From positions 62,001 to 126,000 of the forward strand of contig NZ_KQ947378.1 of assembly GCF_001484765.1 (NCBI RefSeq): a DNA stretch of 64,000 nt, given 5' to 3'. The notes under the pieces were generated by a model. It saw only the letters and a program-made list of their open reading frames with translations. It ran no database searches and was not told where the DNA came from. The position numbers and the translations under genes are program-made. This document shows positions 45,495 through 55,510 of this stretch, one piece after another. The stretch is from Entomohabitans teleogrylli. Lineage in GTDB: Bacteria; Pseudomonadota; Gammaproteobacteria; Enterobacterales; Enterobacteriaceae. How positions within the stretch are numbered: position 1 is the first letter of the stretch; each line of letters starts with the position of its first letter.

Positions 45495-46070
45495 TTACTG
45501 CAGGTAGCTGAATGCGGTCGTAACGTGTTTCACGCCGCTGACCCGGCTGGCAATATCGGCGGCAGCTTTGCCTTCACGCTCGGTAACGACGCCCAGCAGG
45601 AACACTTCGCTGTTTTCGGTGGTGACTTTCACGTTCGAGGATTTCACCTGATCGCTGGTCAGCAACTGCGAACGGACTTTGGTGGTGATCCAGGTATCGG
45701 ATGAGGCGGTGCCCAGTCCAACCGGGCTGCCGTTGCGGATTTCGTTATACACTTCCGCTACGCCCTCGGTGCCCATGGCTATCTGTTTTGCCCGCTGGGA
45801 AAGTTCGGTATTCGGCGCCTGGCCGGTCAGCAGGACTTTCCCCTGGTAAGCGGTGACGCTAACCCGGGCTTCCTTCTTCAACTGTTCATCTTTCGACAGG
45901 GCGTTATTGACGCGCAGTTCCAGAGTGCCATCGTCCACCTGAGTGCCGACCGTTCGCGGATCGGTGGCGGTTTTGGTCGCTACCGCGGCGCTGCCTACCA
46001 CCACGGCGCCAATACAACCCTGTAGCAGTAATGCCGTAATAAGGACTGCCAGCGGCCTGAAAGCCTTCAT
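45495..46070 (-). CDS. dolP: DolP (YraP), dual-BON-domain outer-membrane lipoprotein
   Basis: The 191-aa lipoprotein has a signal peptide with lipobox LQGC and acylated Cys19, then two BON domains (from about residues 45 and 123). DolP localises to the division site, supports outer-membrane integrity and affects BAM and NlpD-dependent amidase control in E. coli. Same length as E. coli. It follows diaA after 9 bp. Confidence 0.96.
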   Translation of the reverse strand: MKAFRPLAVLITALLLQGCIGAVVVGSAAVATKTATDPRTVGTQVDDGTLELRVNNALSKDEQLKKEARVSVTAYQGKVLLTGQAPNTELSQRAKQIAMGTEGVAEVYNEIRNGSPVGLGTASSDTWITTKVRSQLLTSDQVKSSNVKVTTENSEVFLLGVVTEREGKAAADIASRVSGVKHVTTAFSYLQ

Positions 46071-46079
46071 AAGTACTCC

Positions 46080-46670
46080 TTAATCATCCTGGTGTGGAAA
46101 TAGCATGTTATCAATCAGATCGCACAGGCAATTCACCGTCAGCATGTGCATTTCCTGAATGCGCGCGCTGCGATGGGAGGGAATACGAATCTCCACATCC
46201 TGCGGCCCGAGCAGACCGGCGAGCTCTCCGCCGTCGTAGCCGGTAAGGGCGACAATCGTCATATCGCGGGTTACCGCCGCCTCTACGGCTTTAACGATAT
46301 CCCGGCTGTTGCCGCGGGTTGAGATAGCCAGCAGTACATCCCCGGTCTGACCCAGCGCGCGGACTTGTTTGGCATACACTTCATCATGCAGACGATCGTT
46401 GGCGATTGCCGTTAAGACCACATTATCGGCGTTAAGTGCGATCGCCGGCAGGCCAGGCCGTTCGGTTTCAAAACGGTTGATCATGCTGGCGGCAAAATGC
46501 TGTGCGTTCGCTGCGGAGGTACCATTGCCGCAACAGAGAATTTTATTACCGTTCAGCAGTGACTGAACCAGCGTCATGGCCGCCCGGGAAATGGCATCCG
46601 GCAGCGCTTCCGCCGCTGCAATCTGGGTTTGAATACTTTCCGTAAAGCAGACTTTAATTCTTTCGAGCAC
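46080..46670 (-). CDS. diaA: DiaA, DnaA initiator-associating SIS protein
   Basis: The 196-aa protein is a SIS-domain homotetramer that binds DnaA and promotes ordered assembly at oriC. The core [20 protein letters not shown] and the C-terminal [20 protein letters not shown] match E. coli. I chose the GTG at 46670 (VLERIKVCF aligned with MQERIKACF in E. coli), with AAGGA upstream; an ATG 15 bases earlier is in frame but less well placed. Confidence 0.95.
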   Translation of the reverse strand: MLERIKVCFTESIQTQIAAAEALPDAISRAAMTLVQSLLNGNKILCCGNGTSAANAQHFAASMINRFETERPGLPAIALNADNVVLTAIANDRLHDEVYAKQVRALGQTGDVLLAISTRGNSRDIVKAVEAAVTRDMTIVALTGYDGGELAGLLGPQDVEIRIPSHRSARIQEMHMLTVNCLCDLIDNMLFPHQDD

Positions 46671-46727
46671 GGTGATCCTTAGCAATTAACGCCGGTTGTT
46701 GATGCCGGGCCGGCTGGCGGCCTGGCG

Positions 46728-47114
46728 TCAGGCGAAGGCGTTTTTCAGCCATTCGACGTGGGAACCGGTGAAGGCTATCACATCAAAACGGCAATCCACA
46801 GTATCAAAGCTCCCATTGTGGCTTGCCAGCCACACCCGGGCCGCCTGCAACACTTTCTGCTGCTTGTGGCGCGTTACGCTGGCCGCCGCGCCGCCGAACG
46901 CCGCGCTGTGCCGGTAGCGAACCTCCACAAATACCGTGACGGCGCCTTCCGCCATAATCAAATCAATTTCGCCGCCGCGGGTACGCATATTCGCGGCGAT
47001 AAAGCGCAGTCCCTTGCTTTCCAGCCAGCGGCGGGCGCGCTGTTCATACGCCGCCCCTGACTGCTGGCGGCTTAGCTTTCCGGGACTACCTGTCCCTGCT
47101 GGTAGCGCAGCCAT
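46728..47114 (-). CDS. yraN: YraN, UPF0102 endonuclease-fold protein
   Basis: The 128-aa protein has the UPF0102 restriction-endonuclease-like core: [17 protein letters not shown], the acidic pair in RGGEIDLIM, and [16 protein letters not shown] (E-x-R-x-R). E. coli YraN has 131 aa; its cellular role is not settled. Its start overlaps the end of lpoA by 43 bp, as in E. coli. Confidence 0.93.
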   Translation of the reverse strand: MAALPAGTGSPGKLSRQQSGAAYEQRARRWLESKGLRFIAANMRTRGGEIDLIMAEGAVTVFVEVRYRHSAAFGGAAASVTRHKQQKVLQAARVWLASHNGSFDTVDCRFDVIAFTGSHVEWLKNAFA

Positions 47115-49108
47115 GATAACTTCCTGTTAATGATGCAGTCCGATGTGGCGCTCAGCGTACCGGTATTACCTTTGATCTGGTAACCGGAAACCTGACGCAT
47201 TTGTGAGAAGTGGTTAGCCAGCGACCAGGCGTCCACACCCATGGCATACAGCCGCGCCAGCGAATAGTCGTTACGTACCCGGGAGAGCGCCTGTTGCATC
47301 AGCGGCGGGTTGCCGCCGGCCAGCATCGGGACTTCGCTGTAGCGCAGACCTTCCATCTCCAGACGGAAATCGGCGCCGTTGCTGCCCTGGGCGCTGCGCG
47401 AACTGGCGTACAGTTGCGCGCCGCTACGGCTGCCGGCGCGCATGGCGATCATCGGTTTGATCAGCGCCAGTTCATCCTGGCTGGCGAGGATATAAACCGC
47501 ATCCACGCCGCCGCCGCTCACCGCCATATCGCTGACCGTGGAGGCCATGGACATGCCGTCCGGTGTTGCAAACTGGGGTTGATTTACGGTCACTGGCGTT
47601 CCGGAAAGCGCAATGCCGGCGCCGCTGTTGATATTTCCTTTCAGCTCGGCCACCGAACCAAATTTTTGCTGTAGCACTGTGCCGCCGCCCAGTTTTTGCC
47701 ACTCGCTGGCGAAGGCCTGCGCCACGCGCTCGCCAAGGTTATTGCGCGGGGTCAGGATCAGCGGCGAGCGCTGCCCCTGCTGCCAGATATGGCCGGCGGC
47801 ATCCCGGGCTTCATCTTCCGGGGAGAGGGCGAAGTAGCAGACGTTAGGGCGATTTTCTACCCTTTCCGGCTGGTTCAGCGCCAGAACATTCATCGGCGTA
47901 TTGCTGGCCAGCAGTTGTTCCACCTGGTTTTTCAACAGCGGACCGACCACGATAGAGGCGCCGTCCTGCTGGACCTGGGCCAGAATCTGCGCCAGCGGTT
48001 GGGCGCTGGTATCATACACCTTCACTTCCGCCCCGGGATTGGCCGGCGTGGCCGCTACCGTTTGAACCGGAGCCGGGGCTGACGGCACTGCCGGCGCCGG
48101 CTGTTCGCCGGTCAGATCGTTGACCGATGCCGCGGATGGACTGGCGATGCCATTATCCGCGACGGTCGGCGTCTGAGCATCGGCGGGCTCCTGCGGTGGA
48201 ACGGGGATTTGCGGCATCGTGTTGGCGGTTGCCATAACCGGCGTTACGCCATTATTTTTGGCGTCATTAAAGCCCTGCTGGATCGTCTGGCCAAAAATAG
48301 CCGCTTGGCCGCTGAGCGGGAGCAACAGGGCAATCTTTTCTGTTGAGGCCGGTTTAAACTGCTGGACATTCACCAGTTGGCTGGGCAGCAGTCGCGCGCC
48401 GGGGTTTTGCGGATAGCGAATCTGCCAGTCTTTGATTCCGGCTTTCATCATGTCGGGATCGTTGCGGTTATCGAACCAGATACGCTGGAGATCCAGCCAG
48501 CCCTGCAGAACATTCTCATTGGCGTTGATCACCAGGCTATTGGCTTGTTCGCGGGTCATCTGGCTGAGCGCCTGCCAGGTGGCGTCGATATTTTTCTGTT
48601 TCGCCTGGCCGCTGAGCAGCGGTTCCTGGGCTATCAACGCACGCAGTAGCGGCAGGGAGGGGCGCCCCTGACTGGCGTCGATCTGCGCCTGCCAGTAGCG
48701 CGCCTGCTGGCTTTGGTTGAACTGCCCGATTTGCATATCGGCCAGCAGATTGCTGGCGCCGGCATAATCACGCTGCGCCAGCCGGACTTCTGCGGCCAGC
48801 AGCGACTGCTCGCGCTGCTGTATCGCGTTCAGCGACTGGGGTAACTGGTTATACAGATCGACAGCCTGTTGGGTTTTCCCTTCGGTCAGCAGGGCATGAA
48901 TGGCGAGTAATTGCCAGTTGATCCTGGTATCATTTGCGCTTTGCTGCATCTGATCCAGATAGAATGCGGAGTCGGCCTGAACGCCGCCCTGCAGATAAGT
49001 ACCCGACTGATCCGGCGGTTGTGTGCTACAGCCAGCGAAAAGCAATGATGCCAGTACGACCGGCAAACAGCGCCTGGCATTAGAACGTAAAAAGGTTAGT
49101 GGTACCAT
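47072..49108 (-). CDS. lpoA: LpoA, outer-membrane lipoprotein activator of PBP1A
   Basis: The 678-aa lipoprotein has a signal peptide with lipobox FAGC and acylated Cys27, an N-terminal TPR-like domain, a Pro/Ala-rich spacer (about residues 287-346) and a C-terminal periplasmic-binding-fold domain. It spans the periplasm to stimulate the transpeptidase of PBP1A. Length equals E. coli LpoA; the linker differs most. It is divergent from rsmI across 196 bp. Confidence 0.96.
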   Translation of the reverse strand: MVPLTFLRSNARRCLPVVLASLLFAGCSTQPPDQSGTYLQGGVQADSAFYLDQMQQSANDTRINWQLLAIHALLTEGKTQQAVDLYNQLPQSLNAIQQREQSLLAAEVRLAQRDYAGASNLLADMQIGQFNQSQQARYWQAQIDASQGRPSLPLLRALIAQEPLLSGQAKQKNIDATWQALSQMTREQANSLVINANENVLQGWLDLQRIWFDNRNDPDMMKAGIKDWQIRYPQNPGARLLPSQLVNVQQFKPASTEKIALLLPLSGQAAIFGQTIQQGFNDAKNNGVTPVMATANTMPQIPVPPQEPADAQTPTVADNGIASPSAASVNDLTGEQPAPAVPSAPAPVQTVAATPANPGAEVKVYDTSAQPLAQILAQVQQDGASIVVGPLLKNQVEQLLASNTPMNVLALNQPERVENRPNVCYFALSPEDEARDAAGHIWQQGQRSPLILTPRNNLGERVAQAFASEWQKLGGGTVLQQKFGSVAELKGNINSGAGIALSGTPVTVNQPQFATPDGMSMASTVSDMAVSGGGVDAVYILASQDELALIKPMIAMRAGSRSGAQLYASSRSAQGSNGADFRLEMEGLRYSEVPMLAGGNPPLMQQALSRVRNDYSLARLYAMGVDAWSLANHFSQMRQVSGYQIKGNTGTLSATSDCIINRKLSWLRYQQGQVVPES

Positions 49109-49304
49109 ACTGTATCCAGTGTTGTAGCCAGGTCCATCAGGGCGATTGCCGACGCCATGTTGACCCTGGGCAGTGCTCGCATCTTTACGTAGTATGCGTT
49201 GCGGCGCGACTTTCCATGTTCAAACTGACGGCAATACCAGGCCTGATGGGCATGGTTTTATTTTACCCAATGTTCAATATTAAATCGGCAATACGGATGA
49301 AACA

Positions 49305-50162
49305 ATGAAACAACACGATTTGGCGGTGATTTCACCCGGTACGCTATACATTGTTCCGACGCCCATCGGCAATCTTGGTGATATCACGCAGCGTGCGCTA
49401 TCAGTGTTACAGGCTGTTGATCTTATTGCTGCCGAAGATACCCGACATACCGGGCTGTTGCTCGCCCATTTTGCCATTAATGCGCGCCTTTTCGCGCTTC
49501 ACGACCATAATGAGCAGCAAAAGTCCGAAAGTGTGCTGGCGAAGCTGCGCGCAGGGCAGAGTATTGCGCTGGTGTCCGATGCCGGTACGCCGCTGATTAA
49601 CGATCCCGGATATCACCTGGTGCGTGCCTGTCGCGAGGCTGGAATTCCTGTGGTACCGCTGCCCGGGCCCTGTGCGGCGATTGCCGCGCTCAGCGCTGCC
49701 GGCCTGCCGTCTGACCGTTTCTGCTACGAGGGTTTTTTACCGGCGAAGTCGAAAGGGCGCCGCGATGCGCTACAGGCGCTGGAGCAGGAGCCGCGCACGC
49801 TGATTTTCTACGAATCCACTCACCGCCTGCTCGATAGTCTGGAAGACATCTGCGCGGTGCTCGGGGAGTTCCGCTATGTGGTGCTGGCCCGGGAATTGAC
49901 GAAAACCTGGGAGTCGATTCACGGCGCGCCGATCGGAGAACTGCTGGCATGGGTGAAGGAAGACGACAATCGCCGTAAAGGCGAGATGGTGCTGATAGTG
50001 GAAGGCTACCAGAAACAGGAGGACGCGCTGCCCGCCGAGGCATTGCGTACCCTGGCGCTGCTGCAGGCCGAATTACCGCTCAAGAAAGCCGCGGCGCTGG
50101 CGGCGGAGATCCACGGGGTGAAGAAGAACGCCCTGTACAAATATGCCCTGGCGCAGCAGTAG
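49305..50162 (+). CDS. rsmI: RsmI, 16S rRNA C1402 2'-O-methyltransferase
   Basis: The 285-aa tetrapyrrole-methylase-fold enzyme 2'-O-methylates C1402 in the 30S decoding centre. Motifs: [45 protein letters not shown] and [18 protein letters not shown]. Same position as in E. coli, divergent from lpoA. The upstream TG-rich region shows no clear promoter. Confidence 0.97.
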   Translation: MKQHDLAVISPGTLYIVPTPIGNLGDITQRALSVLQAVDLIAAEDTRHTGLLLAHFAINARLFALHDHNEQQKSESVLAKLRAGQSIALVSDAGTPLINDPGYHLVRACREAGIPVVPLPGPCAAIAALSAAGLPSDRFCYEGFLPAKSKGRRDALQALEQEPRTLIFYESTHRLLDSLEDICAVLGEFRYVVLARELTKTWESIHGAPIGELLAWVKEDDNRRKGEMVLIVEGYQKQEDALPAEALRTLALLQAELPLKKAAALAAEIHGVKKNALYKYALAQQ

Positions 50163-50218
50163 TGCTGGTCCGGGCGAAGGCGATTTTTATTCACTCACCA
50201 GGCCGGCCTTGAACGTCT

Positions 50219-50244
50219 GATCTCCGCCATCATTGCCGGAGATC
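50219..50244. terminator. Inverted repeat between rsmI and the DeoR-type gene
   Basis: GATCTCCG (50219-50226) and CGGAGATC (50237-50244) pair perfectly around ten bases, between two convergent genes. No T-run follows. Confidence 0.5.
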
Positions 50245-50305
50245 GTGTCGTAATCGCTGTTGGAGAATACTCTCCTGCGCCCAGGGAGATGCAGGCGCTT
50301 CGTCG

Positions 50306-51073
50306 TCACACCACAATCAATTCGACATGGGCGGCCAGCATCTCCGCTTTATCCTCCGCGCTGATGCCGCGATCGGTGATCACACAGCTGATTTTTTCTA
50401 TTGGCAGTACCTGGTTAAAGCCGCGGCGCTTGAACTTTGTGGCGTCCAGAACCGCTATCACCTGGTGGGCGGCGGCGGCCATAGCGGCGCTGATGGAATA
50501 ACCTTCGTTAAAGGTGGTGATTCCATTGCTGGTGTCGATACCATCGGCGCCGACAAACATCAAATCGGCGCTGATGCCCTGTAAAGAACGTTCCGCGATG
50601 GTGCCGTGCATCGAATGGGTTTTATGACGTACCGTACCGCCGCAGACCACGAGGGTAATGTCTTTGTTTTCCGCCAGCGTAAAAGCCGCCGGAAGGCTGT
50701 TGGTAATGACGGTAATATCGGTTTTTTTGGCCAGCGCTTCGGCGATCAACTGGGTAGTACTGCCGCTGTCGAGGATGATGGTCATCCCCTCCTCAATCAT
50801 GGCGGCGGCGGTCCGGGCGATACGTTTTTTAGGATCGCTGGTCAATTTGTAGTGGTCTTCCGGCAGGACTTCCTCGCTTTCCCCAAGCGGACTGCCGGGT
50901 TTAGCGGCGCCGCCGTGAAAGCGCGTGACCAGGCCTTTCTCCTCCAGTAAGCGCAGGTCGGCGCGGATAGTCACCTCAGAGATGCCAAAAGTATTCGAAA
51001 GCTCCAGCACCAGCGCGCTGCCCTGCTCGTTTACCATCTCAACGATTTTGTTACGTCGTTCGAATGAGTTCAT
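50306..51073 (-). CDS. DeoR-family transcriptional repressor, GatR/AgaR-like
   Basis: The 255-aa protein has a DeoR helix-turn-helix (NSFERRNKIVEMVNEQGSAL, FGISEVTIRADLRLLEEKG) and a C-terminal DeoRC sugar-phosphate sensor (IILDSGSTTQLIAEAL, VGADGIDTSNGITTFNE). The start resembles GatR (MNSFERRNKI), the sensor domain other sugar-phosphate repressors. ATG 51073 matches that start. In E. coli the gar genes answer to CdaR; here a DeoR repressor lies just downstream of garD on the same strand. It may control a sugar locus located elsewhere. Effector unknown. Confidence 0.85.
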   Translation of the reverse strand: MNSFERRNKIVEMVNEQGSALVLELSNTFGISEVTIRADLRLLEEKGLVTRFHGGAAKPGSPLGESEEVLPEDHYKLTSDPKKRIARTAAAMIEEGMTIILDSGSTTQLIAEALAKKTDITVITNSLPAAFTLAENKDITLVVCGGTVRHKTHSMHGTIAERSLQGISADLMFVGADGIDTSNGITTFNEGYSISAAMAAAAHQVIAVLDATKFKRRGFNQVLPIEKISCVITDRGISAEDKAEMLAAHVELIVV

Positions 51074-51187
51074 TATGATTTGCCCGATAATAAATTCCTG
51101 CCAGTGTAATCGAAGGCTAATGAGGGTCAAACGCTGATATTCGAAAGTTGGGGGCTGGCGTGGCAAGGTAAACAAGATAAGGGGAAT

Positions 51188-51213
51188 AAAAAAGCATGGC
51201 CCGCAGGCCATGC
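51188..51213 (-). terminator. garD terminator
   Basis: Read on the minus strand, GCATGGCC-TGCG-GGCCATGC is followed by TTTTTT (complement of 51188-51193), 22 bp after the garD stop. Confidence 0.85.
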
Positions 51214-51234
51214 CAGGCAGATAAGCGCGGGGAA

Positions 51235-52806
51235 TCAGGTCACCGGTGCCGGGTTGAAGACCGCCAGTTGATTATGCAGCCCCCATTGATCGGAGAAGGT
51301 TTTCTTCCGCCCGCTGGCCACGTCGAGAATCAAGTGGAATAGCTTCCAGCCCACATCCTCAATGGTCTCCTCGCCGGTGGCAATGGTGCCGGCGTTAATA
51401 TCCATCAAATCATACCAGCGGTTGGCCAGTTCAGTGCGGGTCGCCATCTTAATGACCGGCACAGCCAGCAGGCCGTATGGCGTGCCGCGTCCGGTGGTAA
51501 AGACCTGCACAGTAATACCTGAGGCCACCTGCTGGGTGCCGCAGACGAAATCGCTGGCCGGCGTGGCGGCATAAATCAGGCCGCGTCGGGTCGGGCGCTG
51601 ACCCGGCGACAACACTTCGGCAATGGCGCTCTGGCCGGATTTGGCGATTGAACCGAGCGCTTTTTCTACCACGTTCGCCAGCCCGCCTTTTTTGTTGCCA
51701 GGCGAAGGGTTGGCGCTGCGATCGGTTTTCCCCATATCCAGGTAGTTGTCGTACCAGGCCATCTCTTCCAGCAGGCGTTTTCCAACCTCTTCATTGATGG
51801 CGCGCGGCGTCAACAGATGGATAGCGTCACGTACTTCCGTCACTTCCGAGAACATCACCGTTGCGCCACAGCGCACCAGCAGGTCGGAGGCATAACCCAC
51901 CGCCGGATTGGCGGTGACGCCCGAGAAAGCATCGCTGCCGCCGCACTGCATGCCGACCACCAGTTCGCTGGCCGGGCAGGTTTCGCGCTGGCGCTGGTTC
52001 AGCTTCGCCAGATGGCGTTCAGCCACCTGGAGAATATCGTCGACCATCGATTTGAAACCGACGTGTTGTTCATCCTGCAGGCGCACAATACTGGCGCTAT
52101 CCACGGCGATAGGCTGAACGTCTTCGGTGCCCTGCAGCAGGCGCTCCGGCTGGAGTTTTTCACAACCCAGGCCGATAACCATGACTTCGCCGCCGAAATT
52201 GGGATTCAGGGCGATGTTGTGAATCGTGCGGATCGGCACTACCGCGGCGGGCGCGTTGATGGCGACGCCGCAACCGTACAGGTGGTTAAGTCCCACCACG
52301 CCGTCAACATTCGGATATTTGGGTAGCAGATCGCGTTCGATGATTTTCACCACGTAATCCACCACGCCGGCGACGCAGTGTACGCTGGTGGTGATGCCCA
52401 GCAGATTCTTGGTTCCCACGCTGCCATCCGGATTGCGGTAGCCTTCAAAGGTGTAACCTTCCAGCGGCGGTAGCGGTTCCGGTACCCTGGTCGCCAGCGG
52501 CAGTGTATGAAGAGGCGGCGCTTCGGGGAGTTCGACCATGGATTCATCAATCCAGCTTCCACGAGGAATCGCGCGCACCGCGTAGCCGATAATTTCGCCG
52601 TAACGGATAATTTCGCCGTGGGCTGGAATCTCTACCAGCGCAACTTTATGACCCTGTGGAATATGTTCAATTAATTCCAGGCCGTCCGGAAAACGGGTGC
52701 CCGCTTTCAGACCATGGTCATTAACAATAATCGCGACATTATCCGTGTCGTGAACTTTTATATAAAATGCCCTGGGCGACGGCGATTTAATTTCGATAGC
52801 GGCCAT
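51235..52806 (-). CDS. garD: GarD, galactarate dehydratase
   Basis: The 523-aa UxaA-family enzyme dehydrates galactarate to 5-dehydro-4-deoxy-D-glucarate. It matches E. coli GarD at full length, with [20 protein letters not shown] at the N-terminus, then [30 protein letters not shown] and [12 protein letters not shown]. It is divergent from garP-garL-garR-garK, and a strong CRP site lies between them. Confidence 0.97.
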   Translation of the reverse strand: MAAIEIKSPSPRAFYIKVHDTDNVAIIVNDHGLKAGTRFPDGLELIEHIPQGHKVALVEIPAHGEIIRYGEIIGYAVRAIPRGSWIDESMVELPEAPPLHTLPLATRVPEPLPPLEGYTFEGYRNPDGSVGTKNLLGITTSVHCVAGVVDYVVKIIERDLLPKYPNVDGVVGLNHLYGCGVAINAPAAVVPIRTIHNIALNPNFGGEVMVIGLGCEKLQPERLLQGTEDVQPIAVDSASIVRLQDEQHVGFKSMVDDILQVAERHLAKLNQRQRETCPASELVVGMQCGGSDAFSGVTANPAVGYASDLLVRCGATVMFSEVTEVRDAIHLLTPRAINEEVGKRLLEEMAWYDNYLDMGKTDRSANPSPGNKKGGLANVVEKALGSIAKSGQSAIAEVLSPGQRPTRRGLIYAATPASDFVCGTQQVASGITVQVFTTGRGTPYGLLAVPVIKMATRTELANRWYDLMDINAGTIATGEETIEDVGWKLFHLILDVASGRKKTFSDQWGLHNQLAVFNPAPVT

Positions 52807-53190
52807 TGTCCATATTCTCCAGTATGCGGTGCGGAAATATAACTAAAAATAGCTTTATGATTAGACTGTGGAGGATAATGTCAGGCACTGGCGGGTAAGA
52901 ATGTGACTTGAGTCACTTAATGCGTTCGGGCCTGCTGTGGCGGGCATGGCAATATGAAAATCTGTGGCGCAGCGCCCATGGTGCTGGGCGTTTGCCACAA
53001 AAAAACAGGATATTGAAATTATCAATTGTGCATATGTCTGGTGCCTGGTGTGAGTATGGAAATTATACTGAAGACCGATTTGATTGCATCAGGTTAATTT
53101 AAAATAAGACAGTCAGTGAGTGTTTATTCGGGCCGAATTGCCTTTATCAATAATCAGGATCCTTAATTGCCTCTGCTTAAAGGATATAAA
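52807..53190. promoter_or_regulatory. garD-garP divergent control region with CRP site
   Basis: This 384-bp spacer contains TGTGA-CTTGAG-TCACT (52903-52918), one base off the symmetric CRP consensus, about 97 bp upstream of garD. CGCCCA/TGGGCG repeats follow near 52977. In E. coli the gar genes need CdaR and cAMP-CRP; I could not assign a CdaR site. No gene is present. Confidence 0.65.
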
Positions 53191-53594
53191 ATGATACTGG
53201 ATACTATAATCGAAATGAAAAAGGACAACGACACCCGCAGTCTTATATTGTTAATCGTATTTATCGTCATCGCCGTTAACTATGTTGATCGCGCTAACCT
53301 GTCGATTGCCGACGCTGAAGCGGTCAAAGAACTCCAGTTGAGCGTGCTATTGATGGGGGTATGTCTTTTCTGCCTTCGGCGGGGTCTGTTTACTGATGCC
53401 GATCCCTGGCGGATGGGTTCGGAATCGCAGCGGCTGCGCTAAAGTCTCGACCTGGTCTGTCTTTCTGGCCCCTGTTTACATCCCTGGAGAGGTTATTATG
53501 TGGACAGCGGCGGCCCGGCTGTTCCGCCCTGGTGGCGATGGTGTGATACCTGGTGATGGCGGGCGATATTAAACGCATGGAACTGCAGAAATAA
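53191..53594 (+). pseudogene. garP: garP, galactarate/glucarate permease, internally deleted
   Basis: About 300 bp of the 5' end and 80-90 bp of the 3' end of garP remain; roughly 930 bp are missing against a ~1.33-kb gene. The 5' part reads MILDTIIEMKKDNDTRS, then LILLIVFIVIAVNYVDRANL, like E. coli GarP, but shifts frame after about codon 60 and stops at 53442. The end keeps a frame matching the GarP C-terminus, GDIKRMELQK followed by TAA at 53592, with an in-frame TGA inside. The join lies near 53496-53520. AAAGGA still precedes the ATG. It cannot encode a working MFS transporter; the downstream gar enzymes are intact. Confidence 0.93.
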
Positions 53595-53620
53595 GCATCG
53601 GTTAATTTAAGGGTAATATT

Positions 53621-54391
53621 ATGAATAACAACGTTTTTCCCAACAAATTCAAGGCTGCCCTGGCCGCCGGGCAGACCCAGATTGGCTGCTGGTCGGCGCT
53701 GGCGAGCCCCATCAGCACCGAAGTCTTAGGGCTGGCAGGTTTCGACTGGCTGGTGCTGGACGGCGAGCATGCGCCAAACGATGTCTCCACTTTTATTCCG
53801 CAGTTGATGGCGCTGAAAGGCAGTACCAGCGCGGCGGTAGTGCGCGTGCCGACGAATGAGCCGGTGATTATCAAGCGCCTGCTGGACATCGGTTTTTACA
53901 ACTTCCTGATCCCGTTTGTTGAAACGGAAGCGGAGGCCGTCAACGCGGTGGCGTCTACGCGTTATCCGCCGCAAGGGATTCGCGGCGTGTCCGTATCGCA
54001 CCGCGCCAACATGTTTGGCACCGTGCCGGATTACTTTGCCCAGTCGAATAACAACATCACCATCATTGTGCAGATCGAAAGCCAGCAGGGTATCGATAAC
54101 GTAGATGCCATTGCGGCAACCGAAGGTGTCGATGGGGTTTTTGTTGGCCCAAGCGATCTGGCTGCTGCGTTGGGTCATCTGGGGAACGCCTCCCATCCGG
54201 ATGTACAAAAAGCGATTCAGCATATTTTTGCCCGTGCGAAAGCGCACGGTAAACCGTGCGGCATTCTGGCGCCCGTTGAGGCTGACGCCCGCCGTTATCT
54301 GGAATGGGGCGCTACTTTCGTGGCGGTAGGCAGCGATCTGGGCGTGTTCCGCTCCGCCACCCAGAAACTGAGCGATCTGTTTAAAAAATAA
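53621..54391 (+). CDS. garL: GarL, 2-dehydro-3-deoxyglucarate aldolase
   Basis: The 256-aa class II aldolase splits 5-keto-4-deoxy- or 2-keto-3-deoxy-glucarate into pyruvate and tartronate semialdehyde. It belongs to the HpcH/HpaI TIM-barrel family; [24 protein letters not shown] and [18 protein letters not shown] carry the metal and substrate residues. Same length as E. coli. Its ribosome binding site (AAGGGTAA) follows the garP remnant by 20 bp. Confidence 0.97.
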   Translation: MNNNVFPNKFKAALAAGQTQIGCWSALASPISTEVLGLAGFDWLVLDGEHAPNDVSTFIPQLMALKGSTSAAVVRVPTNEPVIIKRLLDIGFYNFLIPFVETEAEAVNAVASTRYPPQGIRGVSVSHRANMFGTVPDYFAQSNNNITIIVQIESQQGIDNVDAIAATEGVDGVFVGPSDLAAALGHLGNASHPDVQKAIQHIFARAKAHGKPCGILAPVEADARRYLEWGATFVAVGSDLGVFRSATQKLSDLFKK

Positions 54392-54425
54392 TGACCACCC
54401 GTAACGATTAAGAGAGAGAAAAGTT

Positions 54426-55316
54426 ATGACGATGAAAGTGGGTTTCATTGGCCTGGGTATCATGGGCAAACCGATGAGTAAAAACCTTATCAAGGCCGGT
54501 TACTCCCTGGTGGTGTCTGATCGTAACGCTGAGGCGGTGGCTGAAATGATCGCCGCCGGCGCCGAAGCAGCATCCACCGCGAAAGCGATCGCCGAACAGT
54601 GCGATGTGATCATCACGATGTTGCCGAACTCACCGCATGTGAAAGAAGTGGCGCTGGGCGAAAACGGCATTATCGATGGCGCGAAGCCGGGCACAGTGCT
54701 GATCGACATGAGCTCTATCGCCCCGCTGGCCAGCCGTGAAATCAGCGAAGCGCTGAAAGCCAAAGGTGTCGACATGCTGGATGCGCCGGTGAGTGGCGGC
54801 GAGCCGAAAGCTATCGACGGCACGCTGTCTGTGATGGTGGGCGGCGACAAAGCGATTTTCGACAAATACTACGATCTGATGAAAGCGATGGCCGGCTCCG
54901 TGGTGCATACCGGCGAGATTGGCGCGGGTAACGTGACCAAACTGGCTAACCAGGTGATTGTGGCGCTGAACATTGCCGCCATGTCAGAAGCGCTGGTGCT
55001 GGCCACGAAAGCGGGCGTTAACCCGGAGCTGGTGTACCAGGCTATTCGCGGCGGACTGGCAGGCAGTACCGTGCTGGATGCAAAAGCGCCGATGGTGATG
55101 AGCCGCAACTTCAAACCGGGTTTCCGTATCGACCTGCACATTAAAGATCTGGCCAATGCGCTGGACACTTCCCACGGCGTGGGCGCCCAGTTGCCGTTGA
55201 CTGCGGCGGTGATGGAAATGATGCAGGCGCTGCGCGCCGATGGTTTGGGTACCGCTGACCACAGCGCACTGGCGTGCTACTACGAAAAACTGGCTAAGGT
55301 TGAAGTCGGCCAGTAA
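54426..55316 (+). CDS. garR: GarR, tartronate semialdehyde reductase
   Basis: The 296-aa beta-hydroxyacid dehydrogenase reduces tartronate semialdehyde to D-glycerate with NAD(P)H. The Rossmann motif GFIGLGIMGKPMSKNL, substrate loop DAPVSGGEPKA, and catalytic Lys in GAGNVTKLANQ are intact. Two ATGs, 54426 and 54432, are both plausible; the second matches the E. coli start (MKVGFIG). It follows garL by 34 bp. Confidence 0.96.
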   Translation: MTMKVGFIGLGIMGKPMSKNLIKAGYSLVVSDRNAEAVAEMIAAGAEAASTAKAIAEQCDVIITMLPNSPHVKEVALGENGIIDGAKPGTVLIDMSSIAPLASREISEALKAKGVDMLDAPVSGGEPKAIDGTLSVMVGGDKAIFDKYYDLMKAMAGSVVHTGEIGAGNVTKLANQVIVALNIAAMSEALVLATKAGVNPELVYQAIRGGLAGSTVLDAKAPMVMSRNFKPGFRIDLHIKDLANALDTSHGVGAQLPLTAAVMEMMQALRADGLGTADHSALACYYEKLAKVEVGQ

Positions 55317-55326
55317 AAGCTCAGAT

Positions 55327-55366
55327 AACCGGCAAGGCCCAAAACCGATTGGTGGGCCTTGCGGTT
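55327..55366 (+). repeat. Large hairpin between garR and garK
   Basis: AACCG-G-CAAGGCCCA (55327-55341) pairs with TGGGCCTTGCGGTT (55353-55366), with one bulged base. No T-run follows, so it may limit 3' decay of the upstream mRNA or reduce read-through into garK, which starts 145 bp farther on. Confidence 0.6.
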
Positions 55367-55510
55367 AACGGGCAATACGCGATTCAGCGCTTTTGAACTG
55401 GCCCGGATGAGTTGCGTGACAAGGCTGATATTTGCCATCTGTTGTACAGGCGCGGTAACGCACTCTGTTTTTCTCGCCCGTCGTGGCATTGACCTCCGCA
55501 TGGATCGATT

